In this document: positions 1 through 11,552 of the stretch, in pieces
How the letters are laid out: every line of letters starts with the position of its first letter
Numbering within the stretch: position 1 is the first letter of the stretch
Assembly: GCA_031119395.1 (NCBI GenBank)
Contig: JAVHYA010000003.1
Coordinates: 105,726-158,951 of the forward strand
Reading direction: 5' to 3'
Origin: Pseudomonadota bacterium
Lineage (GTDB): Bacteria; Pseudomonadota; Gammaproteobacteria; Burkholderiales; Burkholderiaceae_C
DNA: 53,226 nucleotides
The notes under the pieces: generated by a model
What the model was told of the DNA's origin: nothing
Seen by the model: the letters and a program-made list of their open reading frames with translations, nothing else
The model's database searches: none
Made by a program: the position numbers and the translations under genes

Positions 1-294
1 GGCGGCAACGGACCGCGCCAGCCGAACCCGCTCGCCACGCGCGGCAATCCGCAGGGCGGCAATGCCGCGGGCCCCGGTGGCAGGAAGAAGCGCGGCAACG
101 ACCGCGGGCCCAAGGCGGGCGGCGGGGCAGGGGGCGGGCAGCCCGACCCGATGAAGACCTCGTTCGGCTACATCGGTGCCGACAGCTTCTCGCGCCAGCG
201 CAAGGATCCGCGCCGCGGTGGCGGCACCGGCGGCGGCGGCGCCCCGGGTGGCGGCGGCGGCGGTGGCCGCGGCCGGCGCCCGCGGCCTCGCTGA
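1..294 (+). CDS. rluB: C-terminal tail of 23S rRNA pseudouridine synthase (RluB-like), partial
   Basis: This is an open frame from the left edge to a TGA stop; the start lies outside the window. The 97 visible residues are Gly/Arg/Lys-rich, with one ordered segment (about residues 50-65) reading DPMKTSFGYIGADSFSRQR. From memory, that segment is typical of the long basic tail of RluB in Comamonadaceae. RluB isomerises a uridine in helix 89-93 of 23S rRNA, and the basic tail would contact RNA. The catalytic domain is not visible, so the call rests on the tail motif and on the usual order rluB-ndk-rlmN in this family. It could be another RNA-binding protein with a Gly-rich tail. Confidence 0.6.
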   Translation, partial: GGNGPRQPNPLATRGNPQGGNAAGPGGRKKRGNDRGPKAGGGAGGGQPDPMKTSFGYIGADSFSRQRKDPRRGGGTGGGGAPGGGGGGGRGRRPRPR

Positions 295-483
295 ACGCGC
301 GACAGACGCGGGCAAGCCATGGGGCGGCCTGCGGTTTTTGCACCGGGATGGCGCGAATCGGTCATTCGCCCCGGTTAAAATGCAAGGCTTTGTCAAGACT
401 GGCACAGGCATCGTTTCAGGCGATGCAACTTCGTGCCGGTTCGACAGCTCATTCCAGATCAACATCCGCTCAGAAAGCATTCC

Positions 484-897
484 ATGGCCATCGAACGCAC
501 CCTCTCCATCATCAAGCCCGACGCCGTCGCCAAGAACGTCATCGGCAAGATCGTCTCCCGCTTCGAAGCCGCTGGCCTGAAGATCGTCGCCGCACAGTAC
601 ATGCAGCTCTCGCAGGCCCAGGCCGAGCAGTTCTATGCCGTGCACAAGGAGCGTCCCTTCTTCAAGGACCTGGTGAGCTTCATGGTCTCGGGCCCGGTGT
701 TCGTGCAGGCGCTCGAAGGCGACAACGCCATCGCCAAGAACCGCGACCTGATGGGCGCCACCGACCCCAAGAAGGCCGCCCCCGGCACCATCCGCGCCGA
801 CTTCGCCGACAGCATCGATGCCAATGCCGTGCACGGCTCGGACGCCCCCGAGACGGCCAAGGCCGAGATCGCCTTCTTCTTCCCCAACCTGAAGTAA
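484..897 (+). CDS. ndk: Nucleoside diphosphate kinase
   Basis: The product is 137 residues, close to the usual 140-143 of bacterial enzymes. It transfers the gamma phosphate from ATP to NDPs through a phosphohistidine and so balances cytoplasmic (d)NTP pools. It opens with [12 protein letters not shown], has the conserved [20 protein letters not shown] segment, and carries the active-site His117 in NAVHGSD. I chose the ATG at 484 because the upstream in-frame extension is not conserved-looking and the family starts [13 protein letters not shown]. The preceding 189-bp gap carries a TAAAAT hexamer near 376 that may be a -10 box, but I see no convincing -35. rlmN starts 25 bp after the stop. Confidence 0.97.
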   Translation: MAIERTLSIIKPDAVAKNVIGKIVSRFEAAGLKIVAAQYMQLSQAQAEQFYAVHKERPFFKDLVSFMVSGPVFVQALEGDNAIAKNRDLMGATDPKKAAPGTIRADFADSIDANAVHGSDAPETAKAEIAFFFPNLK

Positions 898-922
898 GCC
901 CGCGCCAGCGCCGGGCCGCCGC

Positions 923-2074
<1,152 letters not shown>

Positions 2075-2078
2075 ACCG

Positions 2079-2927
2079 ATGACAGAACACTCCCTGACCG
2101 CGGCACGGCCCTCGGCACGCTGGCTGTGCAGCGGTGCGGCGGTGGTCGCGCTGGCGCTGGTCGGCTGCACGACGACCACCACGACCACCACGTCCTTCGC
2201 CGACATGAAGAACAGCCCGCCCGCGGCCGTGGCGCCCGAGTCGGCCCAGGCCCAGGCGCAGCGCCGCGCCGAGTTGCGCCTGCAGCTCGCGGTGGGCTAC
2301 TTCCAGCACGGCCAGACCGAGGTCGCGATGCAGGAGATCAATCAGGCGCTGGCGGCCGACCCCACCTACGCCGATGCCTACAACCTGCGCGGCCTGATCT
2401 ACATGCGCCAGGACGACGCCGCCCAGGCCGAAGACAGCTTCCGCCGCGCGATCGCGATCAAGCCGCGCGACCCGGACACCCGCCACAACTACGGCTGGCT
2501 GCTGTGCCAGCAGAAACGCTACGCCGACGCGACGGCCCAGTTCGGCGCCGCGCTGGCCGTGCCGACCTACCAGGACGCCGCCAAGACCCTGATGACGCAG
2601 GGCGTGTGCCAGATCCAGGCCGGTGACCGCGCCGCGGCCGAGAAGAGCCTCACGCAGGCCTACGAGCTGGACGCCGGCAACCCGGTGATCGGCTACAACC
2701 TCGCATTGCTGCTGTTCCAGCGCGAGGACTACACGCGGGCGCAGTTCTACATCCGCCGCATCAACAACGGCCAGCAGGCCAACGCCGAGTCGCTGTGGCT
2801 GGGCGTGAAGACCGAGCGCCGCCTGGGCAACCGCGAGGCCATGGCGCAGTTGGCCAGCCAGCTGCAGCGCCGCTTCCCCCAATCGCGCGAGGCGCTGGCG
2901 TACGAGCGCGGCAACTTCAATGATTGA
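2079..2927 (+). CDS. pilW: Type IV pilus biogenesis/stability lipoprotein PilW (PilF)
   Basis: A 282-residue lipoprotein with tetratricopeptide repeats, the pilotin that helps secretin assembly in the outer membrane. The signal peptide ends in a lipobox (LVGC, Cys30). It is followed at once by eight threonines encoded by an ACC/ACG triplet run (2169-2192). TPR units cover roughly residues 60-250, for example NLRGLIYMRQDDAAQAEDSF. I chose ATG 2079 over ATG 2055 because AGGAG at 2063-2067 is well spaced for it and it avoids a 20-bp overlap with rlmN. The stop overlaps the start of the rodZ-like gene by 8 bp. Confidence 0.9.
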   Translation: MTEHSLTAARPSARWLCSGAAVVALALVGCTTTTTTTTSFADMKNSPPAAVAPESAQAQAQRRAELRLQLAVGYFQHGQTEVAMQEINQALAADPTYADAYNLRGLIYMRQDDAAQAEDSFRRAIAIKPRDPDTRHNYGWLLCQQKRYADATAQFGAALAVPTYQDAAKTLMTQGVCQIQAGDRAAAEKSLTQAYELDAGNPVIGYNLALLLFQREDYTRAQFYIRRINNGQQANAESLWLGVKTERRLGNREAMAQLASQLQRRFPQSREALAYERGNFND

Positions 2928-3849
2928 GCGGGCCAGTGAGTTCGGTGCGTCGGCGGCCGTGCCGTTGACGCCGGGTGATACCACGCACATGAGCGCGGGC
3001 GACATGCTGCGCCAGGCGCGTGAAGCCCATGGGCTTCACGTCGAAATGGTGGCCGCGGCGCTGAAGGTGCCGCCTCAGAAGCTCGAAGCCCTGGAGGCCG
3101 ACGACATCGACGCGCTGCCCGATCCGGTGTTCGCGCGCGCCCTGGCCGCCAGCGTGGCGCGGGCACTGCGCATCGACCCCGCGCCGGTGCTCGCCAAGCT
3201 GCCGGGCGCGCCGCAGGCCGCCCTCGCCGAGGCCGACCGCAGCATGAGCGGGAACATCCGTCAGCATCCGCACCGCGGTGCCGGCCGCCAGCCGCAGGGG
3301 CGCCTGCTCCCCAGGCCACTGCTGGCGCTGGTCGCGGTGCTGCTGATCGGTGCGGCGGCGGTGTTCTGGTTGCCGCAGTCGGTCTTCGACGGCGCCGGTG
3401 CCTGGCTGGCGAAGCTGACGGATCGCCCAGGGACTTCTTCGGCTGGCGCGTCGTCCGAGGGCGCGGCGGCGCCTGCCGCACCGCCCGGCACGGTGGTCGA
3501 GCCCGTCGTGGCGGCGGCCGCGCCGACTTCCGCCGCAGCGCCCGCCACCGAGGCCGCGCCATCCGCACCCGTTGCGGCGCCGGAGCCTGTTGCGTCGGCC
3601 GCCGGCGACGTGCTGGTGTTGACGGCTGCGCGCGGCGAATCATGGATCACCGTCAGCGAGGCGGGTGGCAAGGTGCTGCTGCGCAGGCTGGTGGCGTCGG
3701 GCGAGACGGTCAGGCTCTCGGGCAGCCTGCCGCTGTCGGTGGTGGTCGGCCGAGCCAGCAACGTCGACGTGCTCGTGCGCGGCAAGGCCTTCGACCTGGC
3801 CCCGCTTGCCCGGTCGGGCGGCGTGGCGCGCTTCGAGGTCAAATCTTGA
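2920..3849 (+). CDS. rodZ: RodZ-like helix-turn-helix membrane protein
   Basis: 309 residues with RodZ architecture: a cytoplasmic Cro/C1-type helix-turn-helix (about 24-90, [11 protein letters not shown]...), a basic stretch, a single membrane segment (about 132-151), an Ala/Pro-rich periplasmic linker (165-230) and a C-terminal DUF4115 domain (about 235-309). RodZ couples MreB filaments to the cell-wall elongasome. The gene starts inside the 3' end of pilW (8-bp overlap), implying coupled translation, and ispG follows. The order pilW-rodZ-ispG-hisS is the standard one. The HTH in RodZ binds MreB rather than DNA, so it should not be read as a transcription factor. Confidence 0.88.
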   Translation: MIERASEFGASAAVPLTPGDTTHMSAGDMLRQAREAHGLHVEMVAAALKVPPQKLEALEADDIDALPDPVFARALAASVARALRIDPAPVLAKLPGAPQAALAEADRSMSGNIRQHPHRGAGRQPQGRLLPRPLLALVAVLLIGAAAVFWLPQSVFDGAGAWLAKLTDRPGTSSAGASSEGAAAPAAPPGTVVEPVVAAAAPTSAAAPATEAAPSAPVAAPEPVASAAGDVLVLTAARGESWITVSEAGGKVLLRRLVASGETVRLSGSLPLSVVVGRASNVDVLVRGKAFDLAPLARSGGVARFEVKS

Positions 3850-3883
3850 CGCGGTGCGCCTGTGCGCTGCGAAGGAGCTGCAG

Positions 3884-5176
<1,293 letters not shown>

Positions 5177-5187
5177 GTTCCCTTCCC

Positions 5188-6519
5188 ATGGCTGACAAGA
5201 TCAATGCCGTCAAAGGCATGAACGACATCCTGCCGGCGAGCGTGCCGCGCACGGACAAGCTCCCCGACGCCGCCCTGTGGCACTGGTTCGAATCCACGGT
5301 GCGCAAGGTGCTTGCACGCTACGGCTACCAGTACATCCTCACGCCGGTGGTCGAGCCGACGGCGCTGTTCGTGCGCGGGCTGGGAGAGGTGACCGACATC
5401 GTCGAGAAGGAGATGTATTCCTTCACCGACTCGATGAACGGCGACAAGCTCACCTTGCGGCCCGAGGCCACGGCCGGCATCGTGCGGGCCATGGTCGAGC
5501 ACAACGCCCTGTACAACGGCCCCCTGCGCCTGTGGACGATGGGTCCCATGTTCCGCCACGAGCGTCCGCAGAAGGGCCGCTACCGCCAGTTCCACCAGCT
5601 CGACGTCGAGGCGCTGGGCTTCGCGGGCCCGGACGTGGACGCGGAGCTGATCCTGCTGGTGCGCGCGCTGTGGCGCGCGCTGGGCCTGATCGAGGGCGAG
5701 CATGTGCGCCTGGAGATCAACAGCCTCGGCCAGCCTGCCGAGCGCCAGGCACACCGCGAGGCGCTGATCCGCCACTTCGAGGCGCATGCCGACGTGCTCG
5801 ACGCCGACGCGCAGCGCCGCCTGCACAGCAACCCGCTGCGCATCCTCGACACCAAGAACCCGGCGATGCAGGCCGTGGTCGAGGCCGCGCCCCAGCTCAT
5901 GGACTTCCTCGGCGACGAGTCGCGCGCGCATTTCGACGCGGTGCGCGCCGTGCTCGACGCTGCCGGCCTGGCCTACCGCATCAATCCGCGCCTGGTGCGC
6001 GGCATGGACTACTACAACCTCACCGTGTTCGAGTGGGTCACCGACCAGCTCGGCTCGCAGGGCACGGTGTGCGGTGGCGGCCGCTACGACGGCCTGATCG
6101 GCCAGATGGGCGGCAAGCCCGCCCCGGCCGTGGGCTTCGGGCTGGGCATCGAGCGGCTGCTGCTGCTGGTGCAGGAGCTGGGCCTGGCCGTGCCGTCGAC
6201 CGCACCTGCCGCCTACGCCATCGTGCCTTCGGCGGCGGCGCTGCCGCGCGCCATGGTCGCGCTCGAGCAGCTGCGCGGTGCCGGGGTGGCCGTGATCCAG
6301 CACGCCGGCGGCGGCGGGATGAAGGCCCAGTTCAAGAAGGCGGACGCCAGCGGCGCGCGCTTCGCGCTCATCTTCGGCGACGACGAAATGGCGCGCGGCG
6401 AGGTCACCGTGAAGTCGCTGCGCGACGGCAGCGGCGCCCAGGTCGCCCGGCCGCTGGCCGACGTGGCCGGCTGGGCCGCCACCCTACAATCCGCGGCTGC
6501 CCAGGGCGCCACGCCCTGA
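5188..6519 (+). CDS. hisS: Histidyl-tRNA synthetase
   Basis: 443 residues, class II synthetase. Motif 2 is in the [14 protein letters not shown] region, the histidine-specific loop is [15 protein letters not shown] (about 270-285), and motif 3 is [12 protein letters not shown]. The C-terminal anticodon-binding domain covers roughly the last 100 residues. A conserved [16 protein letters not shown]-terminus supports ATG 5188. It charges tRNA-His in the cytoplasm. The paralogous regulatory subunit HisZ is encoded further along at 14222. The downstream yfgM-like gene starts 24 bp after the stop. Confidence 0.97.
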   Translation: MADKINAVKGMNDILPASVPRTDKLPDAALWHWFESTVRKVLARYGYQYILTPVVEPTALFVRGLGEVTDIVEKEMYSFTDSMNGDKLTLRPEATAGIVRAMVEHNALYNGPLRLWTMGPMFRHERPQKGRYRQFHQLDVEALGFAGPDVDAELILLVRALWRALGLIEGEHVRLEINSLGQPAERQAHREALIRHFEAHADVLDADAQRRLHSNPLRILDTKNPAMQAVVEAAPQLMDFLGDESRAHFDAVRAVLDAAGLAYRINPRLVRGMDYYNLTVFEWVTDQLGSQGTVCGGGRYDGLIGQMGGKPAPAVGFGLGIERLLLLVQELGLAVPSTAPAAYAIVPSAAALPRAMVALEQLRGAGVAVIQHAGGGGMKAQFKKADASGARFALIFGDDEMARGEVTVKSLRDGSGAQVARPLADVAGWAATLQSAAAQGATP

Positions 6520-6543
6520 GGCTCTCTCACACAACGACAACGC

Positions 6544-7227
6544 ATGGCGACCCATCTCGACCTCGAAGAACAGGAACAGCTCGACCAGCTCAAGCACTTC
6601 TGGAACAAGTACGGCACGCTGATCACCTGGGTCGTGCTGCTCGTCGCCGGTGCCGTGGTGGCATGGAACGGCTGGCAGTTCTACCAGCGCAACCAGGCGG
6701 CGCAGGCCGCGGCGCTCTACGACACGCTGGAACAGGCGGTGCAGGCCGGCGATGCCGATCGCGTCGAACGTGCCTTCGGCGACGTCAAGAGCCGCTTTGG
6801 ACGCACTGCGTATGCGCAGCAGGCGGGCCTGCTGGCGGCGAAGTCGCTGGCCGACAAGGGCAAGCCCGAGGGCTCGCGCGCGGCATTGGCCTGGGTGGCC
6901 GACAACGCGGTCGATCCTGGCTACCAGGCGATCGCACGGCTGCGCCTGGCCGCCGAATTGATGGACACGAAGGCCTGGGACGAGGCGCTCAAGCAGCTGT
7001 CGGCCGGCGTGCCCAAGCCCTTCGAAGGCCTCGTGGCCGACCGCCGCGGCGACATCTATGCGGCGCAGGGCAAGCGCGACGAGGCACGCGCCGAGTACGA
7101 GAAGGCCTGGAAGGCGCTGGGTGCCGGCTCCGAATACCGCCGTCTGGTGGAGATCAAGCTCAACGCCGTGGGCGCGGACCCGAAGACCCTCGAAGCAACC
7201 GCGGCTCCGGCCAAGACCAACCCCTGA
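6544..7227 (+). CDS. YfgM-like tetratricopeptide membrane protein
   Basis: 227 residues: a short cytoplasmic N-terminus, one membrane segment (about 26-44, ITWVVLLVAGAVVAW) and a periplasmic TPR-like region. This is the YfgM/DUF2133 family. In E. coli, YfgM sits with the chaperone PpiD at the Sec translocon and its gene lies between hisS and bamB, exactly as here. It probably assists periplasmic folding and outer-membrane protein delivery. A TACAAT hexamer lies at 6485-6490 inside hisS, but no matching -35 is evident, so I would not call a promoter. bamB starts 11 bp after the stop. Confidence 0.88.
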   Translation: MATHLDLEEQEQLDQLKHFWNKYGTLITWVVLLVAGAVVAWNGWQFYQRNQAAQAAALYDTLEQAVQAGDADRVERAFGDVKSRFGRTAYAQQAGLLAAKSLADKGKPEGSRAALAWVADNAVDPGYQAIARLRLAAELMDTKAWDEALKQLSAGVPKPFEGLVADRRGDIYAAQGKRDEARAEYEKAWKALGAGSEYRRLVEIKLNAVGADPKTLEATAAPAKTNP

Positions 7228-7238
7228 TCGCACGCACC

Positions 7239-8393
7239 ATGAATTTCAAGCGTTTTAGTGCTCCAGCGCCCGTCCTTCGTGCGGGGGCAGCTATGGTTTT
7301 GATAGCGGTCGCCGCCAGCATCGCGGCCTGCTCGGGCACGGCCAAGCCCAAGCCGGCCGAACTGCCGCCCAACAACGCCTTGATGGGCGTTCGCCAGGCC
7401 TGGACGGCCAAGCTGCCCTCGGTGGCCTTCCCGCTGCAGATGGCGGTCAACGGCGACACGGTGACCGTGGCCGCGGCCGACGGCACGGTGGTGGTGATCG
7501 ACGCCCGCACCGGCGCCGAGCAGTGGCGTGCCAGCGCGGGGGCGCCCCTGATCGCCGGCGTCGGCAGCGACGGTGCGATGGCCGCGGTGGTCACGGCCAA
7601 CAACGAACTCGTCGCCCTGCAGGGCGGCAAGGTGCTCTGGAAGGAGCGCCTGCCTGCCGAAACCTACACCCCGCCGCTGGTGGCCGGCCGCCGCGTGTTC
7701 GCGCAGACCGCCGACCGCAGCACCACCGCCTTCGACGGCCAGAGCGGCCGCCGCCTCTGGACCCAGACCCGCGCCGCCGGCGATGCGCTCGTGCTGCGCA
7801 AGCCCGGCGTGATGTTCCCGATCGGCGACACCCTCGTCGCCGGCGTGGGCGCACGCATGGTGGGCATGAACCCGAACAACGGCGTCTCGCGCTGGGAAGT
7901 CCCGATCGCCTCGCCGCGCGGGACCAACGACGTCGAGCGCCTGGTCGACCTGACCGGCACCGTGAGCCGCGTGGGCGAAACCGTCTGCGCGCGCGCCTAC
8001 TACGCGGCCGTCGGCTGCGTCGACACCACCCGCGGCACGCTGCTGTGGAACAAGCCCTCGGTCGGCGCCGAAGGCGTGGGCGGCGACGAGCGCGCGGTGT
8101 ACGGGACCGAATCGAACGGCAGCGTGGTCGCCTGGCGCCGCACCGACGGCAACGTGATGTGGACGTCCGACCGGCTGCGCCTGCGCACGCTCACCGCACC
8201 GCTGGCCGTGGGCCGCACGCTGGTGATCGGCGAAGACACGGGCACCGTGCACTTCCTGTCGCGCGAGGATGGCTCGCCGCTCAACCGCCTGGCACCCGAT
8301 GGCTCGGCCATCGCCGCTGCGCCGGTGCTGGCCGCCAACACCGTGGTGGTCGTGACGCGCAACGGCGGCGTCTTCGGCTACCGCGCCGAGTAG
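7239..8393 (+). CDS. bamB: Outer membrane protein assembly factor BamB (lipoprotein)
   Basis: 384 residues. A lipoprotein signal peptide ends in the lipobox IAAC (Cys31). An eight-bladed PQQ/beta-propeller follows, with repeated blade motifs such as GTVVVIDARTGAEQW and GSVVAWRRTDGNVMW. It is a subunit of the BAM complex at the outer membrane. The oddity is that residues 2-23 of the signal peptide are encoded by a copy of the dispersed 60-bp repeat (7241-7306) seen elsewhere in intergenic DNA. A second in-frame ATG is at 7293, but starting there would leave a signal peptide without a basic n-region, so I keep 7239. A strong terminator follows. Confidence 0.95.
   Translation: MNFKRFSAPAPVLRAGAAMVLIAVAASIAACSGTAKPKPAELPPNNALMGVRQAWTAKLPSVAFPLQMAVNGDTVTVAAADGTVVVIDARTGAEQWRASAGAPLIAGVGSDGAMAAVVTANNELVALQGGKVLWKERLPAETYTPPLVAGRRVFAQTADRSTTAFDGQSGRRLWTQTRAAGDALVLRKPGVMFPIGDTLVAGVGARMVGMNPNNGVSRWEVPIASPRGTNDVERLVDLTGTVSRVGETVCARAYYAAVGCVDTTRGTLLWNKPSVGAEGVGGDERAVYGTESNGSVVAWRRTDGNVMWTSDRLRLRTLTAPLAVGRTLVIGEDTGTVHFLSREDGSPLNRLAPDGSAIAAAPVLAANTVVVVTRNGGVFGYRAE
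7241..7306 (-). repeat. Dispersed 60-bp repeat, copy A (inside bamB signal-peptide codons)
   Basis: Read on the minus strand it begins GCTATcaaaaccATAGC and continues TGCCCCCGCACG..GGACGGGCG..TGGAGC, matching the copies at 32530 and 38623 along the whole length. It occupies codons 2-23 of bamB, so a normally non-coding element has been taken into a signal peptide. Confidence 0.85.
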
Positions 8394-8454
8394 GGCTGCC
8401 CCCCGGCGGCGAGACCGCCGTCATTGCCGCGCGGCTGCCCCGCCGACTCCCAAC

Positions 8455-8482
8455 GACGCCGCACCCCTGCGGCGTCTTTTTT
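8455..8482 (+). terminator. Rho-independent terminator after bamB
   Basis: A GACGCCGC stem (8455-8462), ACCCCT loop and GCGGCGTC (8469-8476) are followed by six T. The 8-bp perfect G+C stem and T-tract end the ispG/hisS/bamB transcript before der. Confidence 0.88.
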
Positions 8483-8524
8483 CTTCCGCCCGCGCCCTGT
8501 GCGGGCGCGGGATACAGTTAGCCC

Positions 8525-9877
8525 ATGAAACCCGTCATCGCCCTGGTCGGCCGCCCGAACGTGGGCAAGTCGACCCTGTTCAACCGCCTCACGCAGACGC
8601 GTGACGCCATCGTGGCCGACTTTGCCGGCCTGACGCGCGACCGCCACTACGGCACGGGCCACCTCGGGCCGCGGGAATTCATCGTCATCGACACCGGGGG
8701 CTTCGAGCCCGACGCCGGCAGCGGCATCTACCGCGAAATGGCCAAGCAGACGCGCCAGGCCGTGGCCGAGGCCGACGTCGTGGTCTTCGTGCTCGACGGC
8801 CGGCAGGGCCTGTCGGCGCAGGACCACGACATCGCCAACGAACTGCGGCGCCTGGGCAAGCCCTGCCTGCTGGCCGTCAACAAGGCCGAGGGCATGAAGG
8901 ACAGCAGCCGCCTGGCCGAGTTCTACGAGCTGGGCTTCGGCGACGTGCATCCGATTTCCTCCGCCCATGGCCAGGGCGTGCGTGCGCTGATCGAGCTGGC
9001 GCTCGATACCCTGCCGCCGCCGCCCGACGAGCCGGAGGAGGGCGAGGAGGACGACCCGGCCAGCCGGCCGATCCGCCTGGCGGTGGCCGGCCGCCCGAAC
9101 GTGGGCAAGTCCACCTTGATCAACACCTGGCTGGGCGAGGAGCGGCTGGTCGCCTTCGACCTCCCGGGCACCACGCGCGATGCCATCAGCGTGCCGATGG
9201 AGCGCAACGGGCAGCGTTTCGAACTCATCGACACCGCCGGGCTGCGCCGCAAGGGGCGGGTGTTCGAGGCGATCGAGAAGTTCTCGGTCGTCAAGACGCT
9301 GCAGGCCATCGAGTCGGCCCATGTCGTGCTGCTGCTCATCGATGCCACCGAGGGCGTGACCGACCAGGACGCCCACATCGCCGGCTTCGTCCTCGAGGCC
9401 GGGCGGGCGGTGGTGGTGGCGATCAACAAGTGGGACGCCGTCGACAGCTACCAGCGCGAGCAGATCCAGCGCCAGCTCGAGAACCGGCTGCCCTTCCTGA
9501 AGTTCGCGGCCGTGCATTTCATCTCGGCCAAGAAGCGCCTGGGCCTCGGGCCCGTCTGGCAGTCGATCGTGCAGGCGCACCGTTCAGCCATGCGCAAGAT
9601 GTCCACGCCCGTGCTCACCCGGCTGCTGCTCGAATCGGTGCAGTTCCAGGCGCCCAAGAAGAGCGGCATGTTCCGGCCCAAGCTGCGCTATGCCCACCAG
9701 GGCGGCATGAACCCGCCCGTGATCATCGTGCATGGCAATTCGCTGGAGCACGTGAGCGAGAGCTACCGGCGTTTCCTGGAGGCACGCTTTCGCAAGGAGT
9801 TCGACCTCGTTGGCACGCCGCTTCGCATCGAATTCAAGACCTCGCACAACCCTTACGCCGACAAGCCGGGGTCTTGA
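8525..9877 (+). CDS. der: Ribosome biogenesis GTPase Der (EngA)
   Basis: 450 residues with two tandem GTPase domains, unique to this family, and a C-terminal KH-like domain. P-loops GRPNVGKST occur at residues 9-17 and again near 189; the two share a run of identical codons. G3 (DTGGF; DTAGLR) and G4 (NKAE; NKWD) motifs are present in each domain. Between the G domains is an acidic linker ([11 protein letters not shown]). Der acts in 50S subunit maturation. It has its own transcription unit after the bamB terminator. Confidence 0.97.
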   Translation: MKPVIALVGRPNVGKSTLFNRLTQTRDAIVADFAGLTRDRHYGTGHLGPREFIVIDTGGFEPDAGSGIYREMAKQTRQAVAEADVVVFVLDGRQGLSAQDHDIANELRRLGKPCLLAVNKAEGMKDSSRLAEFYELGFGDVHPISSAHGQGVRALIELALDTLPPPPDEPEEGEEDDPASRPIRLAVAGRPNVGKSTLINTWLGEERLVAFDLPGTTRDAISVPMERNGQRFELIDTAGLRRKGRVFEAIEKFSVVKTLQAIESAHVVLLLIDATEGVTDQDAHIAGFVLEAGRAVVVAINKWDAVDSYQREQIQRQLENRLPFLKFAAVHFISAKKRLGLGPVWQSIVQAHRSAMRKMSTPVLTRLLLESVQFQAPKKSGMFRPKLRYAHQGGMNPPVIIVHGNSLEHVSESYRRFLEARFRKEFDLVGTPLRIEFKTSHNPYADKPGS

Positions 9878-9963
9878 AACGGGCTCCGGAGTGCCCACCT
9901 GGAGCGGTCGGTCTGGCCGCCTGTCGGTCGCAACCGTTAATTTTTGAAGGCCATTCGGAAACC

Positions 9964-9993
9964 TTGCTGCAGCGCGGAAACGCTGTGTTAAGG
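9964..9993 (+). promoter_or_regulatory. Candidate sigma-70 promoter for hfq
   Basis: TTGCTG at 9964-9969 is followed after 16-17 bp by TGTTAAG around 9986-9992. The -10 match is only fair. It lies in the 156-bp der-hfq gap, about 40 bp before the hfq ribosome-binding site. Confidence 0.3.
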
Positions 9994-10033
9994 TGCCCGG
10001 TCCAACAACTTCTTTTTGAACACGGAGAATATC

Positions 10034-10279
10034 GTGAGCAACAAAGGGCAACTCCTACAAGACCCGTTTCTGAACACGCTGCGTCGCGAGCACGTGCCGG
10101 TCTCGATCTATCTGGTCAACGGCATCAAGCTGCAGGGTCAGATCGAATCGTTCGACCAATACGTCGTTCTGCTTCGCAACACAGTGACGCAAATGGTCTA
10201 CAAGCACGCCATCTCCACCATCGTGCCGGGCCGCGCGGTCAACTTCTCGGTCACCGAGAACGACGACGCAGGCGGCTGA
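10034..10279 (+). CDS. hfq: RNA chaperone Hfq
   Basis: 81 residues, Sm-like fold. Sm1 region: [20 protein letters not shown]...[19 protein letters not shown]. Sm2: [12 protein letters not shown]. It forms hexamers that pair small RNAs with mRNAs. I chose GTG 10034, giving [14 protein letters not shown] as in the family, with GGAGA at 10024-10028. An in-frame TTG 18 bp upstream gives a non-conserved extension and no ribosome-binding site. The C-terminal tail is very short. A UUCG-loop terminator separates it from hflX, although the hfq-hflX-hflK-hflC order is conserved. Confidence 0.96.
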   Translation: MSNKGQLLQDPFLNTLRREHVPVSIYLVNGIKLQGQIESFDQYVVLLRNTVTQMVYKHAISTIVPGRAVNFSVTENDDAGG

Positions 10280-10292
10280 ACGGCGCAGGGCA

Positions 10293-10319
10293 GGGCGGCT
10301 TCGGCCGCCCCGCCTTTTT
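10293..10319 (+). terminator. Rho-independent terminator between hfq and hflX
   Basis: GGGCGGC (10293-10299), loop TTCG, GCCGCCC (10304-10310), then a short CGCC and five T. The UUCG tetraloop makes a very stable hairpin. Because hflX follows within 20 bp, it may be a partial terminator or attenuator. Confidence 0.75.
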
Positions 10320-10335
10320 CTGAAGTCCGTTCCGA

Positions 10336-11514
10336 TTGTCTGAACCCATTCCCCGCCAGGACGGCGCCGTCATCCTCGTCGGCGTCGATTTCGGCCATCC
10401 CCATTTCGACAGCGAACTCGAGGAACTCGGGCTGCTCGCGCAGACCGCCGGCCTCGAGCCCGTCGCCCGCCTGATCTGCAAGCGCAAGGCGCCCGATGCG
10501 GCGCTCTTCGTCGGCAGCGGCAAGGCCGACGAGATTCGCGAACTCGCCGAGCTGCATCGCGCCAGCGAGGTGATCTTCGACCAGGCCATCTCGCCGGCCC
10601 AGCAGCGCAACCTCGAGCGCGCGCTCGGCGTGGCCGTCTACGACCGCACCTTCCTGATCCTCGAGATCTTCGCCCAGCGCGCGCGCAGCCACGAGGGCAA
10701 GCTGCAGGTCGAGCTGGCCCGCCTGCAGTACCTCAGCACGCGCCTTGTCCGTCGCTGGTCCCACCTGGAGCGCCAGACCGGCGGCGCCGGCGTGCGCGGC
10801 GGTCCGGGCGAGAAGCAGATCGAACTCGACCGCCGGATGATCGACGCGTCGATCAAGCGCACGCGCGAGCGCCTGGCCAAGGTCCAGAAGCAGCGCGGCA
10901 CCCAGCGCCGCCAGCGCGAGCGCCGGGACACCTTCAACATCTCGCTGGTGGGCTACACCAACGCCGGCAAGTCCTCGCTGTTCAATGCGCTGGTCAAGGC
11001 CCGTGCCTATGCGGCCGACCAGCTCTTCGCCACGCTGGACACCACCACGCGCCATCTGTACCTGGGCGACGTGGGGCGGCGCGTGTCGATCTCCGACACG
11101 GTGGGATTCATCCGCGAATTGCCGCACGGCCTGGTGGACGCCTTCAAGGCCACGCTGCAGGAGGCCGTCGACGCCGACCTGCTGCTGCACGTGGTCGATG
11201 CCTCCAACCCGCATCACCCGGAGCAGATCGCCGAGGTGCAGCAGGTGCTGCAGGACATCGGTGCCGGCGAGGTGCCGCAATTGCTGGTCTTCAACAAGCT
11301 CGACGCGCTGGATGCGGACCACCGGCCGCACGTGCTGGCCGACGAAATGGAGATCGACGGCCAGCGTGTGCCGCGCATCTTCCTCAGTGCCCATTCGGGC
11401 GAGGGCTTGCCGGCCCTGCGCGAGGTGCTGGCGCAGCGCGCCGCCCAGGAGGCCACGCAGGACGACGGCATGCCCCCAGCGGAGCCGGCCGAATTGCAGG
11501 GCGCCACGCACTGA
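10336..11514 (+). CDS. hflX: Ribosome-associated GTPase HflX
   Basis: 392 residues. An N-terminal HflX domain (about 15-200) has the Gly-rich linker GGAGVRGGPGEKQIELDRR. The GTPase domain has G1 GYTNAGKSSLFN, G3 DTVGF and G4 NKLD. HflX splits stalled or heat-damaged ribosomes. The apparent start is TTG 10336, giving MSEPIPRQDGAV with no clear Shine-Dalgarno. No better start exists before the conserved region, so the start is provisional. The gene sits directly behind the hfq terminator and 38 bp ahead of hflK. Confidence 0.93.
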   Translation: MSEPIPRQDGAVILVGVDFGHPHFDSELEELGLLAQTAGLEPVARLICKRKAPDAALFVGSGKADEIRELAELHRASEVIFDQAISPAQQRNLERALGVAVYDRTFLILEIFAQRARSHEGKLQVELARLQYLSTRLVRRWSHLERQTGGAGVRGGPGEKQIELDRRMIDASIKRTRERLAKVQKQRGTQRRQRERRDTFNISLVGYTNAGKSSLFNALVKARAYAADQLFATLDTTTRHLYLGDVGRRVSISDTVGFIRELPHGLVDAFKATLQEAVDADLLLHVVDASNPHHPEQIAEVQQVLQDIGAGEVPQLLVFNKLDALDADHRPHVLADEMEIDGQRVPRIFLSAHSGEGLPALREVLAQRAAQEATQDDGMPPAEPAELQGATH

Positions 11515-11552
11515 TTGGGCACAATAGCTGCCTTCTATAAGAAGCGAAACGA

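Noticed and set aside
5277-7238. Long in-frame extension upstream of bamB through hisS and the yfgM-like gene
   Set aside because: It overlaps two certain genes in another frame. BamB has a complete lipoprotein signal from 7239.
11519-11550. ATAGCTGC followed by CTTCTATAAGAAG before hflK, resembling the end of the dispersed repeat
   Set aside because: Only eight bases match and the rest of the element is absent, so I do not count it as an eighth copy.
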